64,000 nucleotides of DNA. It comes from Bowmanella pacifica (GTDB taxonomy: Bacteria > Pseudomonadota > Gammaproteobacteria > Enterobacterales > Alteromonadaceae). Below are positions 55,102-62,575 of the stretch, piece by piece (the stretch's first letter is position 1; every line of letters starts with the position of its first letter). A program made the translations under genes and the position numbers. The notes beneath the pieces are model-generated. The model was given only the letters and a program-made list of their open reading frames with translations. It ran no database searches and had not been told where the DNA came from. The stretch lies in assembly GCF_014645355.1 (NCBI RefSeq), contig NZ_BMLS01000003.1, positions 310,001 to 374,000 on the forward strand, given 5' to 3'.

Positions 55102-55896
55102 TTTTCTGGCACGTACAAACAAAACGTCTCCAGAAGTAAAATCGCTTTCCTGAACGAGGTCCGATTTTGTTTCAATCACGGAAAAACCAGCCTCTAAAAG
55201 CAATGACTCCAGCTTCTCAACTGTGAAATAGTGATCCCAGAGGATGTAGGTGGATGGTTCGCCTGAGTCGGGGATGACGATATATTTTTGTCCCCACACC
55301 TGCTCTTTCTCAAAATGCTGACACTCTGACAATACGTAACAAGATGACTTTGACCAAAATCCATTGGCATCTGCCCTTTCCCAAGAACGTCCCTCAATTT
55401 TAGTTTGCGAAATGCCTGCGCCAAATACATCAAATACCAGCACACCACTTGGGGTAAGTAACTGATAGACATTCAAGAGAAACGTTTTCTGTTGTTCGCT
55501 TGTCAGTGCGCCGAAATCACAATAAATGCAGGTTGCTACATCAAAATCACCTGCATCAATTTTGTCGAGATAAGACTGATGCAGATACTGAACCGTCAGT
55601 CCTTTTGATTTTCCTGATTCAATGGCGTGGTTGATCGCTGACTCGTTGATATCCACACCAACTGCCGACCATCCGCGAGCGGCGAACGCTTGAGTATAAA
55701 GACCTGGACCACACCCAAGATCAATGACAGAGCCTGTAATCAACTGATTCTCGAGAACCCAGTCAACGGTTGCTCTGATCGTTTTTGGTTTACGGCTTGC
55801 TGCATCAGAATCTGGATTGAGATGCGCTTTCAGTAGTTGTTCGCGAACATAGGAGTTCGACCAGATGTTTGCATTTCCAGTTTCGTAGAGTTCCAT
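55096..55896 (-). CDS. Class I SAM-dependent methyltransferase (cassette gene)
   Basis: A 266-residue methyltransferase. The SAM-binding loop is V-I-D-L-G-C-G-P-G-L-Y-T (about residues 58-69), with acidic V-G-V-D-I-N-E at strand 2, D-V-A-T-C-I-Y-C-D-F-G at strand 4, and L-V-F-D-V-F-G post-motif. The substrate is unknown. It is preceded by a canonical attC boundary (GTTAGAT at 55912-55918) and its TAA is embedded in the next attC-like site, so this is a mobile cassette gene with its own GGGAGA ribosome site. Confidence 0.85.
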   Translation of the reverse strand: MELYETGNANIWSNSYVREQLLKAHLNPDSDAASRKPKTIRATVDWVLENQLITGSVIDLGCGPGLYTQAFAARGWSAVGVDINESAINHAIESGKSKGLTVQYLHQSYLDKIDAGDFDVATCIYCDFGALTSEQQKTFLLNVYQLLTPSGVLVFDVFGAGISQTKIEGRSWERADANGFWSKSSCYVLSECQHFEKEQVWGQKYIVIPDSGEPSTYILWDHYFTVEKLESLLLEAGFSVIETKSDLVQESDFTSGDVLFVRARKI

Positions 55897-55911
55897 CAAG
55901 TCTCCCGGAAA

Positions 55912-56015
55912 ATCTAACGCCCCGTTCAGGGGCTTTTAAGCAGTTGGCTATAATTAACGAACGCAGTGAGGGAAAGCCAACTGTTAAAAGTCCCTGCCTG
56001 CAACGGCTTGTTACA
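55912..56015 (-). other. attC site, intact (MBL copy 1 cassette)
   Basis: On the minus strand the site runs from R'' TGTAACA (56015-56009), overlapping the MBL stop codon, to R' GTTAGAT (55918-55912). The imperfect palindrome is clear: TTTTAACAGTTGGCT pairs with AGCCAACTGCTTAAAA, and GGCAGGGAC-like left arms face CCCCTGAACGGGGCG. This is a typical integron attC of about 100 bp. Confidence 0.9.
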
Positions 56016-56641
56016 TGCCTTTCTCTTTTTCTATCACCGAAATTGTTCTTTCTATAAATCTCTTGAATGCCTTTTGGGGAAGGAATGGTGACCTATCGCC
56101 TAAATTGAATTTTTCCACAATACTCTTAGCTTGAGCATCATTCATTATTCGGTCTTCATCCCACCCTTTTTGGTGTAGCTCTCGGACTCTCATTATCCAT
56201 TCTGAAGTATTTTTTCTGAATTCTAGTAAAGACAACTTGCTTGCTGGTGCGCCATGGCCTGGCACTATAAGAGCCTGTTCGTCACCTAGCTTCATAATTG
56301 TATCAATCGCATCATTAAAACCTTGAGTTCCGCCTGCATAAAATGTTGGGTGCCAACTGGTATCGAAAACATCACCGACAAAGATAGTGTTGCTAATTTT
56401 GTGGTAGTAAATGTTGTCATTCGAAGAATGAGACTTCACTTTAATATGAACAAAATCATCTGAATTAGAAATACTCTCGACAAACTTTGCACCTTGCTTT
56501 ATGAAAAACTCATTACCACCCGTATGATCTGAATGTGCGTGAGTATTCAAGATATAAATTATGGGTTTATCGTAAATTGACTTAACTATATTATCTAGCT
56601 CTAGTAAATGCCCGCCCCCTGGCATGGGATCGATTAAGATG
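56011..56641 (-). pseudogene. MBL-fold hydrolase copy 1, 5' end lost to IS
   Basis: Nearly identical in DNA to the 3' three-quarters of the intact copy at 58239-59030, with one amino-acid change seen (Lys for Arg, in Q-G-A-K/R-F). It keeps T-H-A-H-S-D-H-T-G-G, G-D-V-F-D and V-P-G-H-G-A-P, but the first 53 or so residues, including the signal peptide, are missing. The homology stops at 56641, 3 bp from the IS terminal repeat. An open frame continues into the IS, but it has no export signal and is unlikely to be functional. Confidence 0.85.
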
Positions 56642-56674
56642 ATGTTCCCCCGATAAATCGGACACGCGCTGTTA

Positions 56675-57559
56675 TTAAGCGGCATGTTCAAACTGTACCG
56701 GAGAAAGATAATTCAGACTACTGTGTAATCGCTTCCGGTTATAGAACGTGCCAATGTACTGTTTCACTTTTGCTTCCAACTGCGCCTTATTGGCAAAGTG
56801 ATTCTGGTGAATCAGCTCGGCTTTCAGGCTCTTAAAAAAGGACTCGACTTCAGCATTATCGGTGCAACGGCCAGGGCGACTCATGCTGTGTCGGATACCG
56901 TATTTTTGCAACCAGCGCTGCATGGCATGGGCGCGATATTCCACCCCTCGGTCAGTGTGCAGGACTAATCCCGGTTTGGGCTTTCGTTGCCTTAACGCCA
57001 CATACAGCGCAGCTATTGCCAGGTCTGCATTGAGCTGGTACGACAAGGCCCAGCCTACAATCCGGCGTGACCACAAGTCGAGAATGACCGCCAGATAGAT
57101 AAAGCTGCGGCCATGGCGGATATAGGTCACATCCGCTGACCATTGTTGGTTTAACCCGGTTGGCGCATCCAGCATCAGGCGGTAGTTGGGCAGTGCCTTG
57201 AGGGCGGCTCTGGCTTTATGCATACGCCGATACACCTTTTCCACTCGGGCTTTAAGCTCGGCTTGTCGCATCAATCTGGCCACGCGTTTTTCACTTACCC
57301 TCATGCCTTGCTGACGCAATGCCTGATACACCTTGGGGCTGCCATATCGACCCTGGCTGGCGGTATAAATGCGCTGAATCTGCTTCAGTAATTGTGCATC
57401 GTGCAGTGCCCGTTGACTAAGCGGTCTGTTACGCCAGTCATAATAGCCGCTACGAGACACCTCCAGATGTCGGCATAAGGCCGACACACTGTGATGCTGA
57501 GCATGCGCTTTTATGAACCGATACCTTTGTGCCGTTCCTCCGCCTGGAAACGTTGCCAC
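56675..57559 (-). CDS. IS3-family transposase, orfB (DDE catalytic part)
   Basis: A 294-residue integrase-like frame: HTH_21-type region (Y-D-W-R-N-R-P-L-S), then the rve DDE domain with Q-Q-W-S-A-D-V-T-Y-I (first Asp), V-L-H-T-D-R-G-V-E-Y (second Asp) and D-N-A-E-V-E-S-F-F-K-S-L-K (Glu), and a C-terminal F-Y-N-R-K-R-L-H-S-S-L-N-Y. It is expressed mainly as an OrfAB fusion by -1 frameshifting at A-AAA-AAG (57565-57559); the GTG at its start is the final G of that heptamer. It looks intact. Confidence 0.92.
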   Translation of the reverse strand: MATFPGGGTAQRYRFIKAHAQHHSVSALCRHLEVSRSGYYDWRNRPLSQRALHDAQLLKQIQRIYTASQGRYGSPKVYQALRQQGMRVSEKRVARLMRQAELKARVEKVYRRMHKARAALKALPNYRLMLDAPTGLNQQWSADVTYIRHGRSFIYLAVILDLWSRRIVGWALSYQLNADLAIAALYVALRQRKPKPGLVLHTDRGVEYRAHAMQRWLQKYGIRHSMSRPGRCTDNAEVESFFKSLKAELIHQNHFANKAQLEAKVKQYIGTFYNRKRLHSSLNYLSPVQFEHAA

Positions 57560-57852
57560 TTTTTTAGGATGTCGTTTTCCTCTTCCAATTCAGCAATGCG
57601 CTTCTTGAGCTGCTGTAATTCATCCTGCGCTTTGAGTTTGCCTGCTGGCTTGGGGGCTTTGTTGTTCTGCGGCATGCCGTATTTACCTTCGCGATATTCC
57701 TTACGCCAACGAGACAACATGAAGGGGTGAATGTCCAGGGCTTGTGCAACATCCTTGCTGCTTCGATGTGATTCGTGGCTCCACAATACCGCCTTTATCT
57801 TGAATTCAAGACTGTATTGTTGGGTGCGTTTTCCAGTTTTGTAGGCGGGCAT
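57511..57852 (-). CDS. IS3-family transposase, orfA
   Basis: A 113-residue protein with an N-terminal helix-turn-helix (Q-Y-S-L-E-F-K-I-K-A-V-L-W-S, then D-I-H-P-F-M-L-S-R-W-R-K-E-Y) and a C-terminal leucine-zipper segment (L-Q-Q-L-K-K-R-I-A-E-L-E-E-E-N-D-I-L-K-K). It binds the IS ends and regulates transposition. It overlaps orfB by 49 bp, with a slippery A-AAA-AAG near its end. Confidence 0.92.
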   Translation of the reverse strand: MPAYKTGKRTQQYSLEFKIKAVLWSHESHRSSKDVAQALDIHPFMLSRWRKEYREGKYGMPQNNKAPKPAGKLKAQDELQQLKKRIAELEEENDILKKWQRFQAEERHKGIGS

Positions 57853-57901
57853 CGTTTACCTCATTTTGAGTTATCGATGCGTGTCCGTTAAAGCGGGGGA
57901 A

Positions 57902-57933
57902 GTCCATTGTCTACTTTAAACAGCTTGTTATAA
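57902..57933 (-). other. attC remnant cut by the IS
   Basis: On the minus strand, TTATAACA (R''), overlapping the stop codon of the small membrane gene, is followed by about 25 bp of left arm and then directly by the IS end at 57901. The other half of this attC is absent. Confidence 0.7.
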
Positions 57934-58140
57934 CTCACTTGCCACATTAGGCTTCATTCTTGACCAATACCAGCAATAAAGCCAACTAGCAGGAAAGAAA
58001 AGGAAGCTTAAGAGAAAAGTGTAAAAACCTACCAGAGGTAAATTATCCGATTTTCCTTTGGCAAATTTTAGAGTTAAAAAAAGCATAACTAAGAAGTTGA
58101 TAAAGATAATCTGTCCTACAACAGTTGCATTAATATTCAT
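57928..58140 (-). CDS. Small membrane protein (cassette gene)
   Basis: A 70-residue protein with two TM helices (about 7-24 and 36-55) and a K-F-A-K-G-K-S-D-N linker. ATG at 58140 has AAGGA about 8 bp upstream; an in-frame TTG lies 7 codons earlier. It has no recognisable family. It sits between an attC boundary at 58172 and an attC remnant that overlaps its stop, so it is a mobile cassette gene. Confidence 0.7.
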   Translation of the reverse strand: MNINATVVGQIIFINFLVMLFLTLKFAKGKSDNLPLVGFYTFLLSFLFFPASWLYCWYWSRMKPNVASEL

Positions 58141-58171
58141 GTATGTATCCTTACACTCCAACTTGTGATGA

Positions 58172-58243
58172 GTTATAACGCTTGCAGCAGCGGAGAGCGA
58201 AGCGAATGGTGCTCCCCCGATAAATCGGACACGCGTTGTTACA
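58172..58243 (-). other. attC of MBL copy 2, carrying an IS-end scar
   Basis: R'' TGTAACA (58243-58237) overlaps the MBL stop, and R' is CGTTATAAC (58180-58172). Between them, 58213-58241 is a near-exact match (28 of 29) to the outer end of the IS at 56645, including the IS-adjacent TAACA. The remaining arms (GCACCATTCGCTTCGC..., TGCTGCAAGCG) do not mirror the left side, so the site is a hybrid. Confidence 0.75.
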
Positions 58244-59030
58244 TGCCTTTCTCTTTTTCTATCACCGAAATTGTTCTTTCTATAAATCTCTTGAATGCCT
58301 TTTGGGGAAGGAATGGTGACCTATCGCCTAAATTGAATTTTTCCACAATACTCTTAGCTTGAGCATCATTCATTATTCGGTCTTCATCCCACCCTTTTTG
58401 GTGTAGCTCTCGGACTCTCATTATCCATTCTGAAGTATTTTTTCTGAATTCTAGTAAAGACAACTTGCTTGCTGGTGCGCCATGGCCTGGCACTATAAGA
58501 GCCTGTTCGTCACCTAGCTTCATAATTGTATCAATCGCATCATTAAAACCTTGAGTTCCGCCTGCATAAAATGTTGGGTGCCAACTGGTATCGAAAACAT
58601 CACCGACAAAGATAGTGTTGCTAATTTTGTGGTAGTAAATGTTGTCATTCGAAGAATGAGACTTCACTTTAATATGAACAAAATCATCTGAATTAGAAAT
58701 ACTCTCGACAAACCTTGCACCTTGCTTTATGAAAAACTCATTACCACCCGTATGATCTGAATGTGCGTGAGTATTCAAGATATAAATTATGGGTTTATCG
58801 TAAATTGACTTAACTATATTATCTAGCTCTAGTAAATGCCCGCCCCCTGGCATGGGATCGATTAAGATCAAACCATTCTCTGTAGTTATTAATCCAATAT
58901 TAGTTCCGTACTCCTTTCCACTCAAAACATGAACTTGATCGGATAATTTCTCTACATGGATATTGCTAGAAAAGACAGTAGGACTGAAAAATAGCAATGA
59001 AATTAATTGTATGCATTTAAATTTTGTCAA
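58239..59030 (-). CDS. Exported MBL-fold metallohydrolase (cassette gene, intact)
   Basis: A 263-residue protein: signal peptide (residues 1-21, F-F-S-P-T-V-F-S-S), then a metallo-beta-lactamase fold with N-T-H-A-H-S-D-H-T-G-G (H-x-H-x-D-H, about 110-118), a third metal His in K-S-H-S-S-N-D, a bridging Asp in V-G-D-V-F-D and the final His in V-P-G-H-G-A-P. The D/H metal set is that of glyoxalase II-like or quorum-lactonase-like enzymes, more than that of B1 lactamases, which use Cys. The substrate is unknown. It lies in an attC-flanked cassette, duplicated in part at 56011. Confidence 0.85.
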   Translation of the reverse strand: MTKFKCIQLISLLFFSPTVFSSNIHVEKLSDQVHVLSGKEYGTNIGLITTENGLILIDPMPGGGHLLELDNIVKSIYDKPIIYILNTHAHSDHTGGNEFFIKQGARFVESISNSDDFVHIKVKSHSSNDNIYYHKISNTIFVGDVFDTSWHPTFYAGGTQGFNDAIDTIMKLGDEQALIVPGHGAPASKLSLLEFRKNTSEWIMRVRELHQKGWDEDRIMNDAQAKSIVEKFNLGDRSPFLPQKAFKRFIERTISVIEKEKGM

Positions 59031-59070
59031 AACTCATCCTAGTTAAGCAATGCTAAATAGTACATTGGCA

Positions 59071-59152
59071 TGTAACGCCGCCAACATGCGCGACTACGGA
59101 ATGAAGACGAAGCCGCAATGTAGTAGGCGTCGCCGTGATTGGCTTTGTTATG
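59071..59152 (-). other. attC site, intact (CatB-like cassette)
   Basis: On the minus strand, R'' CATAACA (59152-59146) overlaps the catB-like stop codon, and R' GGCGTTACA (59079-59071) closes it. Arms AAGCCAA-TCACGGCGAC-GCC and GTAGTCGCGCATGTTGGC form the expected imperfect palindrome around a GCTTCGTCTTC loop region. Confidence 0.88.
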
Positions 59153-59777
59153 TGCGGACTTCCTTTTTCCAATACCCATATAGACCTTCAATATCCGATG
59201 AGCAAAGGTATTTCATGCAATTTTTTAGCTTCAGATCAGGCCAAGTCCACCATTCCATGTCTAACAGCATAGAAATTTCTGATTCTGAAAACCGAAACCT
59301 AATATGCTTCGCCGGATTAGAGCCCACCACTTCATATGGCGCTACATCTTTGGTTACTACAGCACGGCTCGCAATAATCGCACCGTCTCCAATTTTCACG
59401 CCAGGCATAATCATGGTTTCGGAGCCAATCCAAACATCATTTCCAATGACAGTGTCGCCCGAACGCTGGAAGCCGTCTACGGCATCCGCGAAGCTTTCAT
59501 TTTCTTGGTAGAAAAATGGAAATGTACTAATCCAGTCATTTCGATGGCCTTGGTTTCCAGCCATCATAAATACGGCACCAGAACCTATGGAGCAATAGCT
59601 ACCGATTATCAGCTTATCTACGTCATTTCTATCAGGACTAAGATAACGCGCACAATCATCGAAGCTATGACCATGATAATAGCCCGAGTAGTAGCTATGT
59701 TTGCCAACGATAATATTTGGATTCGTCACTTGTTCTAGTAACGAAACACCCAAGAAAGGAGATTTAAAATAGTTCAT
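59148..59777 (-). CDS. CatB-type xenobiotic acetyltransferase (cassette gene)
   Basis: A 209-residue hexapeptide-repeat acyltransferase closely similar to type B chloramphenicol acetyltransferases from integrons: N-Y-F-K-S-P-F near the N-terminus, [19 protein letters not shown] (catalytic His in H-G-H), [28 protein letters not shown] and V-G-S-N-P-A-K-H-I. It acetylates chloramphenicol or related hydroxyl compounds. ATG at 59777 follows AAGGAAAG. It lies between two good attC sites, so it is a cassette. Whether it confers resistance in this host is not known. Confidence 0.9.
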   Translation of the reverse strand: MNYFKSPFLGVSLLEQVTNPNIIVGKHSYYSGYYHGHSFDDCARYLSPDRNDVDKLIIGSYCSIGSGAVFMMAGNQGHRNDWISTFPFFYQENESFADAVDGFQRSGDTVIGNDVWIGSETMIMPGVKIGDGAIIASRAVVTKDVAPYEVVGSNPAKHIRFRFSESEISMLLDMEWWTWPDLKLKNCMKYLCSSDIEGLYGYWKKEVRT

Positions 59778-59797
59778 GATTGCAACTTTCCTTGAAG

Positions 59798-59879
59798 CAC
59801 ATAACGTCCGCCACAAACGCGAGCAACGTGTTGCGAGTCGAGCGCCCAACGGGCGCGCTTTTGATGGCGATTGTTAGGC
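59798..59879 (-). other. attC site, intact (four-helix protein cassette)
   Basis: R'' CCTAACA (59878-59872) overlaps the stop codon of the gene at 59874, and R' CGTTATGTG lies at 59806-59798. The arms AATCGCCATCAAAAGCGCG and CGCGTTTGTGGCGGAC form the palindrome. Confidence 0.88.
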
Positions 59880-60266
59880 ATTTACAACACCTGAACTTTT
59901 TGCTGCTTGCTTGCCCAATGCAACACCAAACAAAAGCGCAATAAACATACTGACATAATCAATTTGCCAGCCACCCAAAAGAACCTCGCCAGCAAGAAAA
60001 AACAGAATACATGATGCAATTAAAGAACTGAGCAAAACCACTATAAGTGCATGTATAAAAGCAAAATTTGCCTGATTCTTCACTAGAAAATAAATGATCG
60101 CTGCCTCAACAAGCATAGAAAGGAAAATAAAGCTCCAGTAAATCCAGCTTGGAATAATTTCACCAACTGAATCATAGCGCCCCATTACATACCCCAGTGG
60201 AACACCTGAAGCAACAGAACATATAAAGAAGATCACTGTGTATTTAGCAATTCGTGCCCAGTTCAC
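59874..60266 (-). CDS. Four-helix membrane protein (cassette gene)
   Basis: A 130-residue protein with four TM helices (about 8-26, 40-60, 66-92, 104-122). It starts at a GTG with AAGGA 6 bp upstream. It resembles no named family I can identify, as is common for chromosomal integron cassettes. It is bounded by attC sites on both sides. Confidence 0.72.
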   Translation of the reverse strand: MNWARIAKYTVIFFICSVASGVPLGYVMGRYDSVGEIIPSWIYWSFIFLSMLVEAAIIYFLVKNQANFAFIHALIVVLLSSLIASCILFFLAGEVLLGGWQIDYVSMFIALLFGVALGKQAAKSSGVVNA

Positions 60267-60284
60267 TTAACGTCCTTTTAAATG

Positions 60285-60398
60285 CCTAACACCCCACATA
60301 AGGGGCAGTAACGCGTGGGCTAAAATCCGAGCGAAGCGACAGAGCCCACGCGTTACTGTCCCAGCGAGCCTGCGAGCGGCTTAATGTGATTGTTATGT
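60285..60398 (-). other. attC site, intact (large, 114 bp)
   Basis: R'' CATAACA (60397-60391) overlaps the stop of the gene at 60393, and R' GTGTTAGG lies at 60292-60285. Long complementary arms GGGACAGTAACGCGTGGGCT and AGCCCACGCGTTACTGCCCC give one of the clearest palindromes in the array. Confidence 0.9.
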
Positions 60399-60683
60399 CT
60401 CATCTTCTATTTCATTAAGAATTTTGATGCCAGTACTTCTTAGATTATGCCCTGCAAAAAGTGCGAAACAAAATAGCAAACCGATAAGTATTTGGCTTTC
60501 AGTAGAGAATGACTGGATAACCTTTACAACTGATATTGGATCTGTAGATTTCTCACTCGCAAAACCTCCTTGTATGAACAGTGCAATAGGAACTGTAGTA
60601 ACCAGTAGCATAATTGATTTAAAAATCGCGACACCAATATCGATTTGAGACTTTGCAAAAGCCTCTCTAGCTTTTGAATTCAT
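60393..60683 (-). CDS. Small two-helix membrane protein (cassette gene)
   Basis: A 96-residue protein with two TM helices (about 18-38 and 66-84), the second ending F-C-F-A-L-F-A-G-H-N-L, then a charged tail. ATG at 60683 is used; the open frame upstream runs on 34 codons but has no clear start signal. It is the first cassette after the region that should carry attI. Confidence 0.7.
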   Translation of the reverse strand: MNSKAREAFAKSQIDIGVAIFKSIMLLVTTVPIALFIQGGFASEKSTDPISVVKVIQSFSTESQILIGLLFCFALFAGHNLRSTGIKILNEIEDET

Positions 60684-60713
60684 ATCCTTGAGTTTCAATT
60701 TTCTCTCCTTGAA

Positions 60714-60886
60714 ACATAACAATGTTAATAGCCGGAAGAGTTCCGTGTTTAAACACGGATAAGTTCCGTACTTTTGCATAGTCATTTTTTAGCATGCTCT
60801 GTGGTCCTTGCCTAGCATGAGTTTGGAGGTTGCACCAAATTGGTGCCGGGAAAAGGCGGACGTGTTCCGTACCATTGCTGTTATAC
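60714..60886 (-). other. Candidate attC or attI before the first cassette
   Basis: On the minus strand, GTATAACA (60886-60879) and GTTATGTTT (60719-60711) frame about 170 bp, with TAACAGCAATG facing ACATTGTTATG. An inner perfect palindrome, CCGTGTTTAAACACGG, lies at 60743-60758. It is longer than most attC sites and could instead be an attI without its integrase gene. Confidence 0.4.
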
Positions 60887-61243
60887 GGCTCGACTGCTGA
60901 AACTGTATTGATACACAGTTTCTGCAATAGATCGATGATGTCCTTAAGCGGCCCGAGCCGCTTTGCTCCCCGCGAAAAAATTCCCGGTCACTTCAGTGCG
61001 CTGCTAAAAGACAGGCAATTTGCTGAGAGCAAATTGAGTGGAAGATGTATTTCGGATGGCTTCGCCAGGAATCATGGGCCTATTATTACGAATCTGACGG
61101 CAAAACCCATACCCGGTTTTCTCAAGTCATCCTTTTTCTACCATGAAGCTCAGAAGAACACGGAGTTAAAAGCCTCCAAAAATCCCTTCCCGTGTCCTCT
61201 GTGGTTTTCTATTAATACTGTTAAAAATCTCTGCCTCTCAGCG
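60887..61243. other. Non-coding gap, no integrase
   Basis: No credible gene. The 151-codon plus-strand frame that spans part of it has no family pattern. An integron integrase should be here, divergent from the cassettes, and none is seen. The bases near 61150-61240 look like unconstrained AT-rich spacer. Confidence 0.5.
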
Positions 61244-61420
61244 AAAAAAACAAAAACCCGCCGAAGCGGGTTTTTATACTTTTAGCTCGATGCTCGCATT
61301 CAGCGGCCCGAGGCGACTAACAGGTAATTACCAGCCAGTACGCTCGCGCAGCGCTTTACCGATATCGGCCAGTGAACGCACGGTGGTTACACCAGCGTCT
61401 TGCAGGGCTTTGAGTTTCTC
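61244..61420 (-). repeat. Duplicated sucD 3' end and terminator, copy 1
   Basis: A near-identical copy (about 96% over 175 bp) of 62576-62755: it holds the last 31 codons of sucD ([11 protein letters not shown]...E-R-T-G-W-stop), the region after its stop and the AAAACCCGC/GCGGGTTTT terminator (61253-61277). The homology ends at 61420 inside the sucD frame. Confidence 0.92.
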
Positions 61421-61464
61421 CTCACGTATATTTGGTACGGCCGCGATTTTGACCTCATCCAATA

Positions 61465-62376
61465 CTACTCAATAAAGCAACTGGCTAAACGCTCAGCAGC
61501 AATTTTCGTTGTCTGCTTTTCCATTATTGATTGCTGTTTTAACACGTGTCTGCGCCGTTTTTCTTCATCATTTAAGTACTCAATCAGAATACTTTTGAGT
61601 GGACGCTGCTCACTAAAGCAGATGCCGCCATAGTTCTTTACTGCATCTAGGTTATAGTCGCTCACCACAAAGCCCCCTGACATCACAAAATCGACATACT
61701 TATGACTGATTGAGCCGATCTTGTTCATAGTATCGTGGTGATCTAACAAACATATTTTGCTACCCAATGCTAACTTGGGTATATCTTCATAAGGAATTTG
61801 CTTGGCAATCCAATACTTTTCTGGGTTTCCTTGTCCCGGATAACTATGCCAGCCCGGGCCATAGAGGTTTAACTTGATATTCAGCTCATCCACAAGCGGC
61901 AGCACGGCTTCGAGTGCAGGTCTAATACGAGGTACCCCCATAAACGAAACATCACACTGATACCGGGGCATTGTATTACTTACCGGTTTTAAGGACGAAA
62001 AAGGAGGAATAATCTGAATAGGTCTTTTTGTAGTAAAAGGTTTCTCTGATTTAAAAATCTCCCAATTCTTCCATCTCTGCCAATTCAGGAAACTCTTAAA
62101 GCCTTGGCTGCAAGCAAAGACATGTTCAAACCTATCTAATCTATTCAGCTTCTCTGGATGACAATAGACCAAAGCGATGTTGTTCGCCGTAGGATCGAAC
62201 TTGCCAACTTGAGGGTAGAAATGCCTCTGAGGTGCACCGAGAAAATATATTCTGTTCTTTGCACCAGCGCGATAATGATACCCCAAAGCAGAAAGTTCTT
62301 CTTTCAGGTTTACATATAATCGATGGTCATACCAAAGTTCATTTTTGTGTGGAGAGGCAATACAGTAATATTTCAA
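61465..62376 (-). CDS. Glycosyltransferase-like protein (CgeB-type)
   Basis: A 303-residue soluble protein. The C-terminal half resembles family-1-like glycosyltransferases of the CgeB/YkvP group: D-V-S-F-M-G-V-P-R-I-R-P near residue 137, L-N-L-Y-G-P-G-W near 165, then S-I-S-H-K-Y-V-D-F-V-M-S-G-G-F-V-V-S-D-Y. This is the nucleotide-sugar binding region, with a Gly-rich turn. It probably acts on surface glycans. It lies alone between two copies of the sucD 3' end and is more AT-rich than the flanks, consistent with transfer. Confidence 0.72.
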   Translation of the reverse strand: MKYYCIASPHKNELWYDHRLYVNLKEELSALGYHYRAGAKNRIYFLGAPQRHFYPQVGKFDPTANNIALVYCHPEKLNRLDRFEHVFACSQGFKSFLNWQRWKNWEIFKSEKPFTTKRPIQIIPPFSSLKPVSNTMPRYQCDVSFMGVPRIRPALEAVLPLVDELNIKLNLYGPGWHSYPGQGNPEKYWIAKQIPYEDIPKLALGSKICLLDHHDTMNKIGSISHKYVDFVMSGGFVVSDYNLDAVKNYGGICFSEQRPLKSILIEYLNDEEKRRRHVLKQQSIMEKQTTKIAAERLASCFIE

Positions 62377-62575
62377 AAGTCATACACTTATGAGAAGAGT
62401 GAACGGGAATATCTTACCATTCCAAAAGCACTCTATAAATTTTTCCCCCAGATTTATTACACGTGGCTTCCACAAAAACGCGCTTTCAACAGCTCTTTGA
62501 CAGCCCTTAATTCGCATTCCCCATGAAGTCCCTCGATGCTTATACCGAGGTAAACTAGCTTCACAGCATAGGGCC

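Larger units (their letters stand above)
56645..57901 (-). mobile_element. IS3-family insertion sequence
   Basis: A 1257-bp element bounded by imperfect terminal inverted repeats of about 25 bp: TTCCCCCGATAAATCGGACA on the plus strand at 56645 and TTCCCCCGCTTTAACGGACA on the minus strand at 57901. It encodes orfA and orfB of an IS3-family transposase in overlapping frames. No target duplication is seen: the flanks are ATG and GTC. On one side is the truncated MBL copy 1, on the other the attC of a different cassette, so DNA next to the IS was deleted after it inserted. Confidence 0.9.

Noticed and set aside
58239-59030. MBL protein as a B1 beta-lactamase resistance gene
   Set aside because: The second metal site has Asp in G-D-V-F-D where B1 enzymes use Cys, so a carbapenemase call is not supported; kept as an MBL-fold hydrolase.
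60830-61285. 151-codon plus-strand frame upstream of the first cassette, considered as an integrase
   Set aside because: It has no tyrosine-recombinase motifs (no R...H-x-x-R...Y pattern) and ends within the sucD terminator copy.
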